64,000 nt of DNA from Erysipelotrichales bacterium (GCA_910576855.1 CAJTJP010000007.1:1-64000); one strand, 5' to 3'. Positions 50,261 to 59,980 are shown, numbered from the stretch's first letter. A program made the numbers and translations. Notes: generated by a model not told the origin, from the letters alone.

Positions 50261-51514
50261 CTATAAATTTTCTTTCATTTTTTCCAACTTCGCCATATAA
50301 AACCCATCGCACCCGTACTCATACGGAAAGAGCGTCCTCTCTTCCACCAACATAAACTCAGAATGCGCCTTCAAGAACGCCGCAACCTGCTTCTCATTCT
50401 CCTTCTTATTCAGCGTACAAGTGCTGTACACAATCACACCGCCCCGCTTCACCAACTGCGCCGCTCGTCTGAGAATAGCCGCCTGTATCGGAATCAGGCT
50501 GTCCATATCACTGCTTTCCATATGCACCTTAATATCACTTTTATGCGAAAATGTTCCATAGCCGCTGCAAGGCACATCACACAAAATCCGATCAAAGCTT
50601 TCATCCTCAAACTGCGATAATTCACATGCATCACCCAACATCGCTTTGATACAAGTAATCCCCAACCTTGCCGCACCTTCCTCAATCAGCTTCACTCGAT
50701 GTTCATGAACATCAACAGAAATGATTTCCCCCTGATTCTTCATCAGCTGCGCCATATGGCAAGCTTTTGTCCCTGGCGCGCTGCACGCATCAAGAATACG
50801 CTCCTTTGGCTGCGGTGCTAAAAACGGCGCTATCAACTGACTTGCTTCATCTTGGATCGCAACATAACCGTCCCGATACCATTTTGTATCACTGATATTC
50901 CCTTGTGCCATCACAAAAGAATCCTCACCAAGCGTCCCTTCCCGAAACAACGGTTCCTGTGCCAATAGCTTTGAACGACTGATTTTTAAAGTATTCACCC
51001 TGCCAAATCCCTTATGAGCATGTAAACTTGCTCGACAGATTTTTTCACACACGTCAGCCCCATACTGCGCATTCCACATTTTAATCAACCAAAGCGGATG
51101 AGAGGTTTCAATGCCCAAAGCCTCATCACGATTATCAGGCAATGCCCTTTTTCCCTGAGCCGCAACCTTACGCAATACCGCATTTACAAGTTTTGCATTG
51201 CCGCTCAAATAACGCTTCGCAAAATCAACCGATTCATTGATTAACGCATAAGGTGCTTCCTCCAGCCAAAGAAGCTCATACACCGCCATATCCAGCAGCA
51301 CACAAACACGTTTTTTCGGCAGTCGCTCCACAAAACACTCCCAACACCAACGAACAAAACGATAATTCTCCAAAGTACCGTAAACAACCTGTGTCACATA
51401 CCCGCGTCTTTCACTCGGCAATTGCTTCAACGCATGACGTAAAGTTAAATTGGCATACTGCTTTTCCACCATCACTGCCTTTAAACAATCATAAATCAAT
51501 TTTCGCTGCTGCAT
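50261..51514 (-). CDS. rsmB: 16S rRNA m5C967 methyltransferase
   Basis: About 417 residues from the ATG at 51514, behind GGAGGTG; the frame extends further but without a ribosome site. The N-terminal NusB-like domain (ALKQLPSERRGYVTQVVYGTLENY) precedes the Rossmann methylase: ILDACSAPGTKACHMAQLM, CDVPCSGYGTFSHKSDI with the first catalytic Cys and YSTCTLNKKENEKQV with the second. It methylates 16S rRNA. It follows priA and gmk as in many Firmicutes, though fmt is missing from the cluster. Confidence 0.93.
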   Translation of the reverse strand: MQQRKLIYDCLKAVMVEKQYANLTLRHALKQLPSERRGYVTQVVYGTLENYRFVRWCWECFVERLPKKRVCVLLDMAVYELLWLEEAPYALINESVDFAKRYLSGNAKLVNAVLRKVAAQGKRALPDNRDEALGIETSHPLWLIKMWNAQYGADVCEKICRASLHAHKGFGRVNTLKISRSKLLAQEPLFREGTLGEDSFVMAQGNISDTKWYRDGYVAIQDEASQLIAPFLAPQPKERILDACSAPGTKACHMAQLMKNQGEIISVDVHEHRVKLIEEGAARLGITCIKAMLGDACELSQFEDESFDRILCDVPCSGYGTFSHKSDIKVHMESSDMDSLIPIQAAILRRAAQLVKRGGVIVYSTCTLNKKENEKQVAAFLKAHSEFMLVEERTLFPYEYGCDGFYMAKLEKMKENL

Positions 51515-51674
51515 GAAATCACCTCCAGATCCATATGATCCTTCAAACTTCCTATTTCTTAAAACTCCCAATATCCCCGATCCCTCATAATATTATCTTA
51601 ACATCGAGCCAAGTCAATCAATCAAAATTCTACAAACAACCTTTCCCCACAACTCATCGAAGCTATCAGCCTCC

Positions 51675-53858
51675 CTACTCCAACATCAACGGCTGTAAAT
51701 CAATCTCCATCGCCGCCTTTTGCTTCGTCTGAATATGCTGCTGATAAATCTCCCATACAAGTGTATTTAACATTAGTTGATCCTTCCCCTTCAACAGTAT
51801 CCTTACCCGATAAAGATCATTGCGTTTTCCCAGCGGTGCCGGTCCCAGCACTCTGATATTACCGACTGTCCGCAACTGCGCTACGTATTGATTCGCACAC
51901 ATCATCGCAATTGCCTCTGCCTTATGCTGAAAAACAATACTTGCCAAATAGGCATAAGGCGGATAACCGGCAAGATGACGATACTGCATCTCATGGGCAA
52001 AAAAAGTATGATAATCATGATTCTTAGCACAGGTCAGCGCATAATGATTCACATCATAAGCCTGAATAATCACTTCTCCGTTTTTTTCATGTCTCCCGCT
52101 GCGCCCGCTCGCCTGCTCCAATAAATCATAAGTCAATTCCGCACAGCGATAATCATTGCGATTCAATAAGGCATCACCGTTTAAAATTCCGACTAAGGTC
52201 ACATTTTCAAAATCCAATCCCTTTGCAATCATCTGCGTACCTAATAAAATATCAGCTTTCCCGCTGCGAAATTTCGACAGGATCGCTTCATGCGCATGCT
52301 TCCCGGCAGTCGTATCCGCATCCATACGCAATAGCTTCGCCTGCGGAAATTTACGCAGAACATGTTCCTCTAAACGCTGCGTACCGACTCCCAAATAACG
52401 CCATGCCGCCTTACCGCACTGCGGACAGCTATTCGGCAGCTTCATCGTATAACCGCACGTATGACATTTTAACAAATTCTCATCCTTATGATAGCTTAAT
52501 GCCACATCACAATGCGGACACTGCTGCACATAACCGCAGCTGACACAACGAAGCAGCGGTGTATAACCGCGGCGATTCAACAGCAAAATACTTTGTTCCT
52601 TACGCAACAAGCGCTGATTCAATGCCTCAGTGAGCTTATCAGACAACATATAATCCTCACCATTACGCAGCGCACTGCGCATTTCAACCAATGAAACGTC
52701 AGGTAAGGTTTCATTAATTCGCTTCGGCATTTCAATCAATTCATATACACCCTTATAAGCACGTGCATATGATTCCAAACTGGGAGTTGCGCTCGCCAGC
52801 AACAAAGGACAGCGATGATGCTTCGCTCGTACAACAGCCACATCACGACAATGATAACGCGGCATCACATCCTGCTTATAGCTGGAATCGTGTTCCTCAT
52901 CGATAATAATCAGACCCAAACGATCAAACGGCATAAAAATCGCACTGCGCGTACCGACAACGATCGATACTTGATGCTTCTTCACCAGCATATACTGTTC
53001 ATACTTCTCCTGCGGATTCAGCCGACTGTGATAAATAGCGGCATTCATCGCAAAGCGTTGTTCAACCGATTCAATCATTTGCGGAGTCAATGCGATCTCC
53101 GGAACCATAAATAATACTTGCTTGCCCTGCTCCAATACCTGTTGTGCCAGCTGTAAAAACACCTCGGTTTTTCCCGATCCCGTAACTCCGTGCAGCAGCA
53201 TTACCTTTTGATCACCGATCGCCTTGATTTTTCCGATCGCCTCAAGCTGCTGCGGCTGTAAGACTCGATGATTTTGTTGAGGCGTTAAAACCTTTAAAGT
53301 ACTTGTCGCTTCTCGTTCCTCTACACGCACCGCACCAAGCTCCACCAATTTCTTTCCGACACTTTTAAACTCCGCATTAAAATCACTGCGGCGCATTTCT
53401 TTTCGCATTCGCATTGCTTCCGCTGCTTCTCGCTGCTTTTTTGTTAAAGCAAGTGCAGTCAAATCGATCCCTTGATCAACAATCCACGCTTCTTTTTTCA
53501 CTGCCTTTGCGCTGCTTTTCGGCTTTAGCTTGCCGGGCAACATACACTGAAAACAGCTGATCATCGGCGCAACACACGTTTTTGCCATCCAAGCAGCCAA
53601 TGAAAATAATTCCTCATTGATCAACGGTTCACTGTCAATGACCGCTTCAATCGCTTTGATTTCATAATTCAGTGAATGGACTTCAGAATCATTGACCTCT
53701 TCTACATGATCGACAAATCCAATCAACGATTGATTACGATTTCCGAAAGGCACCTTGACTCGTACCCCGCGACATAAAGAAAAGCCATCACAGCGATAGG
53801 TAAATAAACGATCCAATTCCATAATCGGTCGTTCAATATATACATACACTAGCTTCAT
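51675..53858 (-). CDS. priA: Primosomal protein N' (replication restart helicase)
   Basis: A 727-residue PriA. It has the N-terminal DNA-binding domain, Walker A (LLHGVTGSGKTEVFL) near residue 222, DEEHDSSYKQ motif II, and the zinc-binding insert with eight cysteines between about residues 430 and 475 (CVSCGYVQQCPHCD, then CHTCGYTMKLPNSCPQCG). The last helicase motifs (LLGTQMIAKGLDFENVTLV, QASGRSGR) are intact. It reloads the replisome at stalled forks. It lies 105 bases after gmk. Confidence 0.95.
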   Translation of the reverse strand: MKLVYVYIERPIMELDRLFTYRCDGFSLCRGVRVKVPFGNRNQSLIGFVDHVEEVNDSEVHSLNYEIKAIEAVIDSEPLINEELFSLAAWMAKTCVAPMISCFQCMLPGKLKPKSSAKAVKKEAWIVDQGIDLTALALTKKQREAAEAMRMRKEMRRSDFNAEFKSVGKKLVELGAVRVEEREATSTLKVLTPQQNHRVLQPQQLEAIGKIKAIGDQKVMLLHGVTGSGKTEVFLQLAQQVLEQGKQVLFMVPEIALTPQMIESVEQRFAMNAAIYHSRLNPQEKYEQYMLVKKHQVSIVVGTRSAIFMPFDRLGLIIIDEEHDSSYKQDVMPRYHCRDVAVVRAKHHRCPLLLASATPSLESYARAYKGVYELIEMPKRINETLPDVSLVEMRSALRNGEDYMLSDKLTEALNQRLLRKEQSILLLNRRGYTPLLRCVSCGYVQQCPHCDVALSYHKDENLLKCHTCGYTMKLPNSCPQCGKAAWRYLGVGTQRLEEHVLRKFPQAKLLRMDADTTAGKHAHEAILSKFRSGKADILLGTQMIAKGLDFENVTLVGILNGDALLNRNDYRCAELTYDLLEQASGRSGRHEKNGEVIIQAYDVNHYALTCAKNHDYHTFFAHEMQYRHLAGYPPYAYLASIVFQHKAEAIAMMCANQYVAQLRTVGNIRVLGPAPLGKRNDLYRVRILLKGKDQLMLNTLVWEIYQQHIQTKQKAAMEIDLQPLMLE

Positions 53859-53939
53859 GGCTTCCCTTCTTTCTTTTTTTCCTATATTTTATCATAAAAC
53901 AATTTCAAATACCCGCAAAAATAAGCTGTACAAACAAAA

Positions 53940-53966
53940 AAACAGAGCCGTAAAGGCATCTGTCTA
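53940..53966 (-). terminator. Terminator overlapping the end of gmk
   Basis: On the minus strand ACAGATGCC, a short loop and GGCTCTGT are followed by seven T. It separates gmk from priA, although some read-through is likely. Confidence 0.65.
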
Positions 53967-54551
53967 AGATTCCTGATAAATATCCGCATTCTGCATATGA
54001 CGTTTGATAATCAACGAAATCATATCTGCCGCAAGCTGCGGATCATCATTACAAACCACATACTTGTAATCCTTCACCATCTTCATCTCACCGGCAGCCT
54101 TAGCCAAACGCTGCTGCACAATTTCCTCAGGCTCGCTGCGGCGGCCGCGAATACGTTTTTCCAGTTCTTCCATATTCGGCGGAATAATAAAGATTGACAA
54201 TGCATCAGGACACTTCTCCTTCACCTGCATTGCGCCCTGAACCTCAATCTCCAACAGCACATTCTTTCCCTGATTACGCAAATCCTCAACCAAAGACAAC
54301 GGAGTACCGTAATAATTGCCGACAAACTCTGCCCATTCCAGCAATTCTCCGTTTTCAATCGCCTGCTCAAAATTTTCCTTGGTCGTAAATATATAATCTC
54401 TGCCGTCAACTTCACCGATACGCGGAGAGCGAGTCGTCATTGAAATTGAATAAGCCAGCTTTAACGCTTCATCATTCATAAAGAAATTACGAATCGTACC
54501 CTTCCCTACACCACTGGGACCGCTTATAATGATCAACAAACCTTTTTCCAT
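53964..54551 (-). CDS. gmk: Guanylate kinase
   Basis: About 195 residues. The ATG at 54551 is best placed from AAGGG; another ATG lies two codons upstream. Motifs: LIIISGPSGVGKGTI P-loop, the GMP-binding TTRSPRIGEVDGRDYIFTT, LLEIEVQGAMQVK, and FIIPPNMEELEKRIRGRRSE lid. It phosphorylates GMP to GDP. It is first of gmk-priA-rsmB and has a clear promoter. Confidence 0.96.
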   Translation of the reverse strand: MEKGLLIIISGPSGVGKGTIRNFFMNDEALKLAYSISMTTRSPRIGEVDGRDYIFTTKENFEQAIENGELLEWAEFVGNYYGTPLSLVEDLRNQGKNVLLEIEVQGAMQVKEKCPDALSIFIIPPNMEELEKRIRGRRSEPEEIVQQRLAKAAGEMKMVKDYKYVVCNDDPQLAADMISLIIKRHMQNADIYQES

Positions 54552-54577
54552 ATGCATGCACCCTTTTCTTTCCTATC

Positions 54578-54606
54578 ATTTTACTAGGCATGGTTAAACT
54601 TGTCAA
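54578..54606 (-). promoter_or_regulatory. gmk promoter
   Basis: TTGACA (complement at 54601-54606) and TAAAAT (complement at 54578-54583) with exactly 17 bases between. Confidence 0.7.
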
Positions 54607-54730
54607 ACAGCTTTTGCGTATTTTGGTTAAAATAACCGAAGTTTCATCTAAAAGTCACAGAAAATTAAAACTGTTTGATCATTCAAACAATATCTATATA
54701 CATTTTCGATAGGATTGCCACATCCGGTGT

Positions 54731-54740
54731 GATATAATAA
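54731..54740 (+). promoter_or_regulatory. rqcH promoter (extended -10)
   Basis: TGATATAAT just before the GAGGTGAG ribosome site of rqcH is an extended -10; the -35 is poor. Confidence 0.5.
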
Positions 54741-54763
54741 TAACAAAAAATTGAGGTGAGAAT

Positions 54764-56425
54764 ATGGCACTCGATGGCATTGTATTACAAGCAATTACAA
54801 AACAGCTGCAGGAGCTACTTCCGGCTAAAATCAATAAGATTCAACAATTATCAGATACAGAACTGTTATTTCAGCTCAGAACCAAGAATGGTAACAAAAA
54901 GCTGCTGCTGTCATTTCACAGCGTATACAATCGCATTAACATCACCAACCAAAGCTATACGACTCTAGATGCACCGCAGGGCTTTGTCATGCTTTTAAGA
55001 AAACAATTAGACGGCGGTATGATTCGATCCTTGCAGCAAGTTGGACTGGATCGTATTTTACATATGGAAATTGAAGCGCGCAATGAATTAGGCGATATTC
55101 ATCAAAAGCATTTATATATTGAATTAATGGGTAAATACGCCAATCTCGTATTTGTAGATGAAAACGGCATTATCCTTGATGCATTAAAAAGAATACCGCC
55201 CTTTGAAAACAATAAACGCACGATTCATCCGGGTGCGAAATATCAGCTTCCTGCTCCCCATCTGAACAAACAAGACCCGTATCAAAATCCCGCAGTTGAT
55301 TTCAACACTTCCTTAGTCAAACAGCTGCATGGATTTTCACCGCTGTTGGCGAGTGAGGTAGAATATCGAATGCAAAAGGGTACCGTATTTTCAATGATTA
55401 TGGATGAACTGCAGCAATCCGATACTATCTATATCAGCGAACAGGACGGAAATACGCAGTTTCATATACTGCCGCTGACCCATCTGTCACAGCCGATTCG
55501 CAGCTATCCCTTGAAGAAAGGTTTAGATATCTTATATCATGAAAAAGAAGAAAAGGTCCGCATCAAGCAGCAAACCGGAGATATATATAAAACCGTCAAA
55601 CAGGAGTTGCATCGAAACAGCGGTAAGCTCCCGAAGCTGAAAGAAAGTTTACAAGAAGCACTTGATTGTGAAAAGTACCGTGAATACGGAGATTTATTAT
55701 TTGCGTATCAAGGTAGCCTAAAACGACAGCCAAAGGTCACACTTCCCTCATTTGAAAGCGGCGCAGAACTTACCATTCCTTTAGATATGCGTTATGATAT
55801 TAAGCAAAATGCCAATCGTTATTATCATAAATACCATAAGGGTAAGCGTGCACAGGATTTTCTGCAGGAACAGATTGCATTATGTGAAAAAGAACTGCGC
55901 TATTTTGAAGCGATGAAGCTACAGCTGGAACAGGCAAACGCTCAGGATGCGAAAGAAATACGCGAAGAATTGATTCGCCTGCATTACATGAAAGATACCA
56001 AGCGAGCGATACGCAAAAAGAAGAAAAACCAGCTTCCTCACTATGAATGCTTTCATTTTGATGATTATAAAATCTATGTCGGAAAAAACAATTTACAAAA
56101 TGATTTTGTGACATGGAAGCTGGCTAAAAAACAAGATACATGGTTTCATGCGAAAGATTATCACGGTGCCCATGTGATCGTTACATCCGCTCAGCCAAAT
56201 GAGACAATGATCAGAAATGCGGCAATGCTGGCGGCATGGTATTCTGAGGGCAGATATTCCTCCAGTGTACCGGTAAACTACTGTCTTGTAAAGCAATTAA
56301 AAAAAGTTCCCGGAACACAGGGCAGCTTTGTATCCTTAAGCAGCTATAAAACGATTTATATTGATCCGGAAGCTGCACAGATTCAAGCCCTTATCGATGC
56401 ACATATGCAGATCAATGCGAAATAA
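54764..56425 (+). CDS. rqcH: Ribosome quality control protein RqcH (NFACT / FbpA-like)
   Basis: A 553-residue NFACT protein. It has the NFACT-N domain (MALDGIVLQAITKQLQELLPAKINKIQQ, RIPPFENNKRTIHPG), a long central coiled coil (residues about 370-410) and the NFACT-R domain with FDDYKIYVGKNNLQND and TWFHAKDYHGAHVIV. In Bacillus, RqcH adds alanine tails to stalled nascent chains; older names include fibronectin-binding protein. The ATG follows GAGGTGAG. It has a hairpin terminator shared with asnA. Confidence 0.93.
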   Translation: MALDGIVLQAITKQLQELLPAKINKIQQLSDTELLFQLRTKNGNKKLLLSFHSVYNRINITNQSYTTLDAPQGFVMLLRKQLDGGMIRSLQQVGLDRILHMEIEARNELGDIHQKHLYIELMGKYANLVFVDENGIILDALKRIPPFENNKRTIHPGAKYQLPAPHLNKQDPYQNPAVDFNTSLVKQLHGFSPLLASEVEYRMQKGTVFSMIMDELQQSDTIYISEQDGNTQFHILPLTHLSQPIRSYPLKKGLDILYHEKEEKVRIKQQTGDIYKTVKQELHRNSGKLPKLKESLQEALDCEKYREYGDLLFAYQGSLKRQPKVTLPSFESGAELTIPLDMRYDIKQNANRYYHKYHKGKRAQDFLQEQIALCEKELRYFEAMKLQLEQANAQDAKEIREELIRLHYMKDTKRAIRKKKKNQLPHYECFHFDDYKIYVGKNNLQNDFVTWKLAKKQDTWFHAKDYHGAHVIVTSAQPNETMIRNAAMLAAWYSEGRYSSSVPVNYCLVKQLKKVPGTQGSFVSLSSYKTIYIDPEAAQIQALIDAHMQINAK

Positions 56426-56450
56426 AAGCATCCCATAGGATGCTGTTTTT
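56426..56450. terminator. Shared bidirectional terminator between rqcH and asnA
   Basis: GCATCC, CATA, GGATGC with A on one side and T on the other, between two convergent genes. Confidence 0.75.
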
Positions 56451-57463
56451 TATAAAATATGAATTCCGTATTCCTCACACGCTGCAATCATTTCATCACT
56501 CCATGCACTGACCTGCACTTCACCGATATGCGCTTTATTCAATAACACAAGACAAATACGTGATTGACCGATGCCGCCGCCCATTGTCAAAGGCAACTCA
56601 TCTTTCAGCAGCATTTGATGAAACGGCAGCTGTTCGCGCTTCAGACAATTCGCTTTTTCCAACTGTGTATGCAGCGTTTTCGCATCTACACGAATCCCCA
56701 TACTGGATAGTTCAACTACACAATCCAGAATTGGATAATAAATCAAAATATCACCGTTTAAATGCCAATCATCATAATCAGGCGCACGTCCGTCATGCAC
56801 TTCCCCGTTATTTAACCGATCTCCGATTTCCATTAAAAAGACACTTTTATGTTGCTTGCAGATTTCATATTCACGCTGCTTTGCATTCAAATGCGGATAT
56901 CGATCAGCAAGCTCTTGAGTAGTGATAAAAGTAATATCTTCATAGATAAACGGCTCCAAGTTTTCAAATACCTTGATCACTTCCGATTGTGTTTCAACCA
57001 AAGCCTTCATAATCATTCTTACCGTATGCTTTAACATATCGATATTACGATCCTTTTTCGCAATGATCTTTTCCCAATCCCATTGATCCACATATGCGGA
57101 ATGCAGGTTATCCAAGTCTTCATCTCGTCGTACCGCATTCATATCCGTATAAATCCCTTTATTCACATCGATATGATAGCGTTTCAGCGCCATACGCTTC
57201 CATTTGGCTAATGAATGGACAATTTCCATATCCATACCTAATTCCTTGATATCAAAGTGTATGGAACGCTCTACACCATTTAAATCATCATTGAGACCAC
57301 TGCCGCTGTTTACATAAAGCGGTGCTGATACTCGCATCAGATTCAAATGATTTGCCAATCGCTTTTCAAACAGATCCTTTACATATTTAATTGCGATCTC
57401 TGTTGTCACTAAGTCAAGCTTATTCTCATAATGCTGAGGCAGCAATAAATCCTTTATAGCCAT
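56450..57463 (-). CDS. asnA: Aspartate-ammonia ligase (asparagine synthetase A)
   Basis: About 337 residues from the ATG at 57463, which has GGAGG 7 bases upstream; the open frame is 26 codons longer without support. It matches the AsnA family throughout: VSAPLYVNSGSGLNDDLNGVERSIHFD near residue 45, HSLAKWKRMAL, AVRRDEDLDNLHSAYVDQWDWEK and GGGIGQSRICLVLL near the end, the class II synthetase motif 3. It makes asparagine from aspartate, ammonia and ATP. A TATAAT lies just upstream (complement at 57489-57494). Confidence 0.95.
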   Translation of the reverse strand: MAIKDLLLPQHYENKLDLVTTEIAIKYVKDLFEKRLANHLNLMRVSAPLYVNSGSGLNDDLNGVERSIHFDIKELGMDMEIVHSLAKWKRMALKRYHIDVNKGIYTDMNAVRRDEDLDNLHSAYVDQWDWEKIIAKKDRNIDMLKHTVRMIMKALVETQSEVIKVFENLEPFIYEDITFITTQELADRYPHLNAKQREYEICKQHKSVFLMEIGDRLNNGEVHDGRAPDYDDWHLNGDILIYYPILDCVVELSSMGIRVDAKTLHTQLEKANCLKREQLPFHQMLLKDELPLTMGGGIGQSRICLVLLNKAHIGEVQVSAWSDEMIAACEEYGIHIL

Positions 57464-57657
57464 CATGATACCTCCAATCATTGGGTATATTATAGCGTAT
57501 TTCAACTGAAAAATATACTGACTTTTATCATTTATTTTCATTTTATATCATTTTCTTTCATAGAATACCGGATTTTAATACTGTTACAAAGATACTATTG
57601 CAGCTTTTCCGGCTTGATAAAAGCAAGTATATAGTTTATCCCGAAACAAAAGAACAT

Positions 57658-57682
57658 AAAAAATGCGGTTTCCCGCATTTTC
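57658..57682 (-). terminator. Terminator of the rnf operon
   Basis: AAAATGCGGG, short loop, CCGCATTTTTT on the minus strand at the end of rnfB. Confidence 0.8.
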
Positions 57683-57683
57683 A

Positions 57684-58001
57684 TTAAGCCTTTACTTTGA
57701 CACACGTTCCGTCAGGTCCCGGTGTCGTATTCAAATATTCAGCGATCTTTTCCTTTTGATCCGCTTTACAAGGACGACAGGTTCCGACCACGCTGACCTC
57801 ACCGTTCACAAGTGCTTCCGCCAAACCGGAGCAGCCGGCATAGCCGCAGCTTCCGCAGTTATAATTCGGCAGCATCGCCGTAACGGTTTCAATTCGTTCA
57901 TCAACCTCTACTTGTAAATAACGATCCGCAACGCCGAGACCCAAGCCTAACAATGCGCCGAGTACCAGCATCATAACGATCGCAATCAGGATTGCTTCCA
58001 T
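57684..58001 (-). CDS. rnfB: Short RnfB-type subunit
   Basis: About 105 residues; ATG 58001 has AAAGGATG upstream, and a GTG at 58007 is an alternative. It has a transmembrane start (ILIAIVMMLVLGALLGLGLGV) and the RnfB 4Fe-4S domain with NYNCGSCGYAGCSGLAEALV and a later GTCRPC. Normal RnfB is about 260-330 residues and continues with ferredoxin-type clusters; here these are entirely missing. The neighbouring 58-residue cysteine-rich protein may replace part of them. It ends the operon. Confidence 0.85.
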   Translation of the reverse strand: MEAILIAIVMMLVLGALLGLGLGVADRYLQVEVDERIETVTAMLPNYNCGSCGYAGCSGLAEALVNGEVSVVGTCRPCKADQKEKIAEYLNTTPGPDGTCVKVKA

Positions 58002-58003
58002 AA

Positions 58004-58180
58004 TCACTCATCCTTTCCGCTCAGGTCATGTGAAGGATGATTTCCGCAGGAAGCATCATGACAACCCTCACAGCCTGCTTTGATATTTTCACAGCCTTCC
58101 GGCAGTGGTGTTTTATGATTCAGATAATATAACAATGCATAAATACCTGCCAATACGGCAAAGAACAATACGGCTGCCAT
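58004..58180 (-). CDS. Small cysteine-rich membrane protein in the rnf operon
   Basis: A 58-residue protein: one transmembrane helix (MAAVLFFAVLAGIYALLYYL), then a cytoplasmic or external stretch with four cysteines (GCENIKAGCEGCHDASCGNH; C-x6-C-x2-C-x4-C). It sits between rnfA and rnfB; its stop overlaps the GTG of rnfB and its start touches the stop region of rnfA. The cysteine spacing could hold an Fe-S cluster or metal. Not recognised as a known Rnf subunit. Confidence 0.75.
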   Translation of the reverse strand: MAAVLFFAVLAGIYALLYYLNHKTPLPEGCENIKAGCEGCHDASCGNHPSHDLSGKDE

Positions 58181-58761
58181 TATACAAGACCTGCCAAACC
58201 GCTGAATGCCAATGCCATGATACCGGCTACGATCAATGCGATCGGATTACCGGCAAATGCCTTAGGAACATTACATATATCCAAGCGTTCACGAATGGTA
58301 GAGAAAATATATAATACCAAAGTGAAGCCGACCGGAATTGCAATCGCGTATGTCAGCATTTCCGCAAAGTTATAGCCTTCGCTGATATTGTTTAACGTAA
58401 CATTCAATACGACACAGTTTGTCGTAATCAACGGCAGATAAACACCAAGTGCCTTGTACAGAGCCGGACTCATCTTTTTGATGATCATTTCTACCAGTTG
58501 TACCAAGGATGCAATGACCAAGATAAAGGTGATCAAATCCATGTATTGTAAGGACAGCGGCTCTAATACTGCATAATAAAGTGCATATGTTACAAGAGAG
58601 GCTGCCACAATGACAAAGGTAACAGCGGCCCCCATACCGATTGCCGAACTGCTTTTCTTAGATACACCCATAAACGGGCAGATACCTAAGAACTGATTTA
58701 AGATAACGTTATTAATTAAGGTGAAGGTGATAAACATCACGAATAAATTTCCTAAATCCAT
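58180..58761 (-). CDS. rnfA: Rnf complex subunit A
   Basis: A 193-residue integral membrane subunit with about six helices (LFVMFITFTLINNVILNQFLGICPFMGVS at the start) and the typical TTNCVVLNVTL segment. The cysteines near residues 27 and 110 fit the membrane-embedded Fe-S site shared by RnfA and RnfE. It precedes the small Cys protein and follows rnfE by 3 bases. Confidence 0.95.
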   Translation of the reverse strand: MDLGNLFVMFITFTLINNVILNQFLGICPFMGVSKKSSSAIGMGAAVTFVIVAASLVTYALYYAVLEPLSLQYMDLITFILVIASLVQLVEMIIKKMSPALYKALGVYLPLITTNCVVLNVTLNNISEGYNFAEMLTYAIAIPVGFTLVLYIFSTIRERLDICNVPKAFAGNPIALIVAGIMALAFSGLAGLV

Positions 58762-58764
58762 AGC

Positions 58765-59445
58765 TTACTTCGCCTCCTTTAAAGCTGCCTTAGCGGCTGC
58801 TTCCTTTTTTTCCTCTTTAGCAGTTTGATGATTTTTATAGGCTGCCAAAGCGCCTGCCAATAATGCGAAAGTAATAAACGCACCGACCGGCTGAGAGAAC
58901 ATACTGATGACATAATCCTCGGGAATCAGTCTGAAAGCGAAAATAGACTGTTCCACATTAAACGGATTTTCAAATGTCAACATACCGGTTGCGAGAATCT
59001 GACGAAGTGCAGACATTACGATAATTGATACCGTATAGCCAAGACCCATTCCCAAACCGTCCAACGCAGAATCAAATACACCGTTTTTAGACGCAAATGC
59101 CTCTGCACGACCTAAGATGATACAGTTTACTACAATTAACGGAATAAATACACCTAAGGCAGAATCTAATGCCGGTGCGTATGCCTTAATCAACATTTGG
59201 ATGATCTTTACCAATGTCGCAATCACTACGATATAGACAGGAATACGAATTTCACTCGGTGTTACCTTTCTCAAGCATGAAATGATAATATTGCTCATCA
59301 CCAATACAAGAATAACCGCAACACCCATACCGATCGCATTATTTAAAGTCGTAGTAATCGCTAAGGTAGAACATAATCCCAAGTATAATCCGAATACCGG
59401 ATTTTCTCTGATGAACCCGGCGGTAAAATTTTCTTTACGATTCAT
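58765..59445 (-). CDS. rnfE: Rnf complex subunit E
   Basis: A 226-residue membrane subunit paralogous to RnfA: FIRENPVFGLYLGLCSTLAITTTLNNA at the start and FIPLIVVNCIILGRAEAFA in the middle. It pairs with RnfA in the ion-translocating core. The C-terminal tail is lysine and alanine rich (KEEKKEAAAKAALKEAK), longer than usual. Confidence 0.95.
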   Translation of the reverse strand: MNRKENFTAGFIRENPVFGLYLGLCSTLAITTTLNNAIGMGVAVILVLVMSNIIISCLRKVTPSEIRIPVYIVVIATLVKIIQMLIKAYAPALDSALGVFIPLIVVNCIILGRAEAFASKNGVFDSALDGLGMGLGYTVSIIVMSALRQILATGMLTFENPFNVEQSIFAFRLIPEDYVISMFSQPVGAFITFALLAGALAAYKNHQTAKEEKKEAAAKAALKEAK

Positions 59446-59456
59446 TGTTCACCCTC

Positions 59457-59969
59457 CTACTTCAAATTTTCCGACAGGTACTTACCTGCCTCTTGAATGC
59501 CTTCCACAACCGGCTTTGAGGATACCGTAGCGCCGCTGATCGTATCCAAGGTATCGGTTTCAGCATTCTTTCCGACTAATTTTTCTTTAAAGGAATCCTC
59601 GGCAACCTTAGTTCCGATTCCTTGTGTATCACCGTTGGAAATTACTACATAATCTAAGATTTTGCCGCTGTCATCAAGCGCAACCATAAAGCTTGTTCCT
59701 TCCTTATAGCCGCTGACCTTCAGTTTAAAGACAATCCCCTGATTATTCACCTTAAAAATCTTTTCAATTGTTTCACTGTCCTTGACACTGATCTCTTCAA
59801 AATCAGAATCCGCTGCATCCGGGAAGATCAACTGAAGATTTTGTTTTTCTGCCGCCAATGCATTAGCCGCAACGATCGGTGCCGTTAAGCTGTTCGCCAA
59901 TGCAAGCGCTCCGCCGGCAATTGCCGCTACAAGAGCCAGAAACAGTGTTAAATGCAATACTTTTTTCAT
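59457..59969 (-). CDS. rnfG: Rnf complex subunit G (covalent FMN)
   Basis: A 170-residue periplasm-facing subunit: N-terminal transmembrane helix and an FMN-binding domain with SGATVSSKPV near residue 145, where the threonine carries phosphoester-linked FMN put on by ApbE. GDTQGIGTKV near residue 113 is also typical. It takes part in electron transfer between ferredoxin and NAD+. A divergent apbE lies 3 kb upstream. Confidence 0.92.
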   Translation of the reverse strand: MKKVLHLTLFLALVAAIAGGALALANSLTAPIVAANALAAEKQNLQLIFPDAADSDFEEISVKDSETIEKIFKVNNQGIVFKLKVSGYKEGTSFMVALDDSGKILDYVVISNGDTQGIGTKVAEDSFKEKLVGKNAETDTLDTISGATVSSKPVVEGIQEAGKYLSENLK

Positions 59970-59980
59970 AGCTTACCTCC

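Noticed and set aside
50220-50312. Longer N-terminus for hsdR
   Set aside because: It would overlap rsmB, has no ribosome site, and the added residues are unlike the family.
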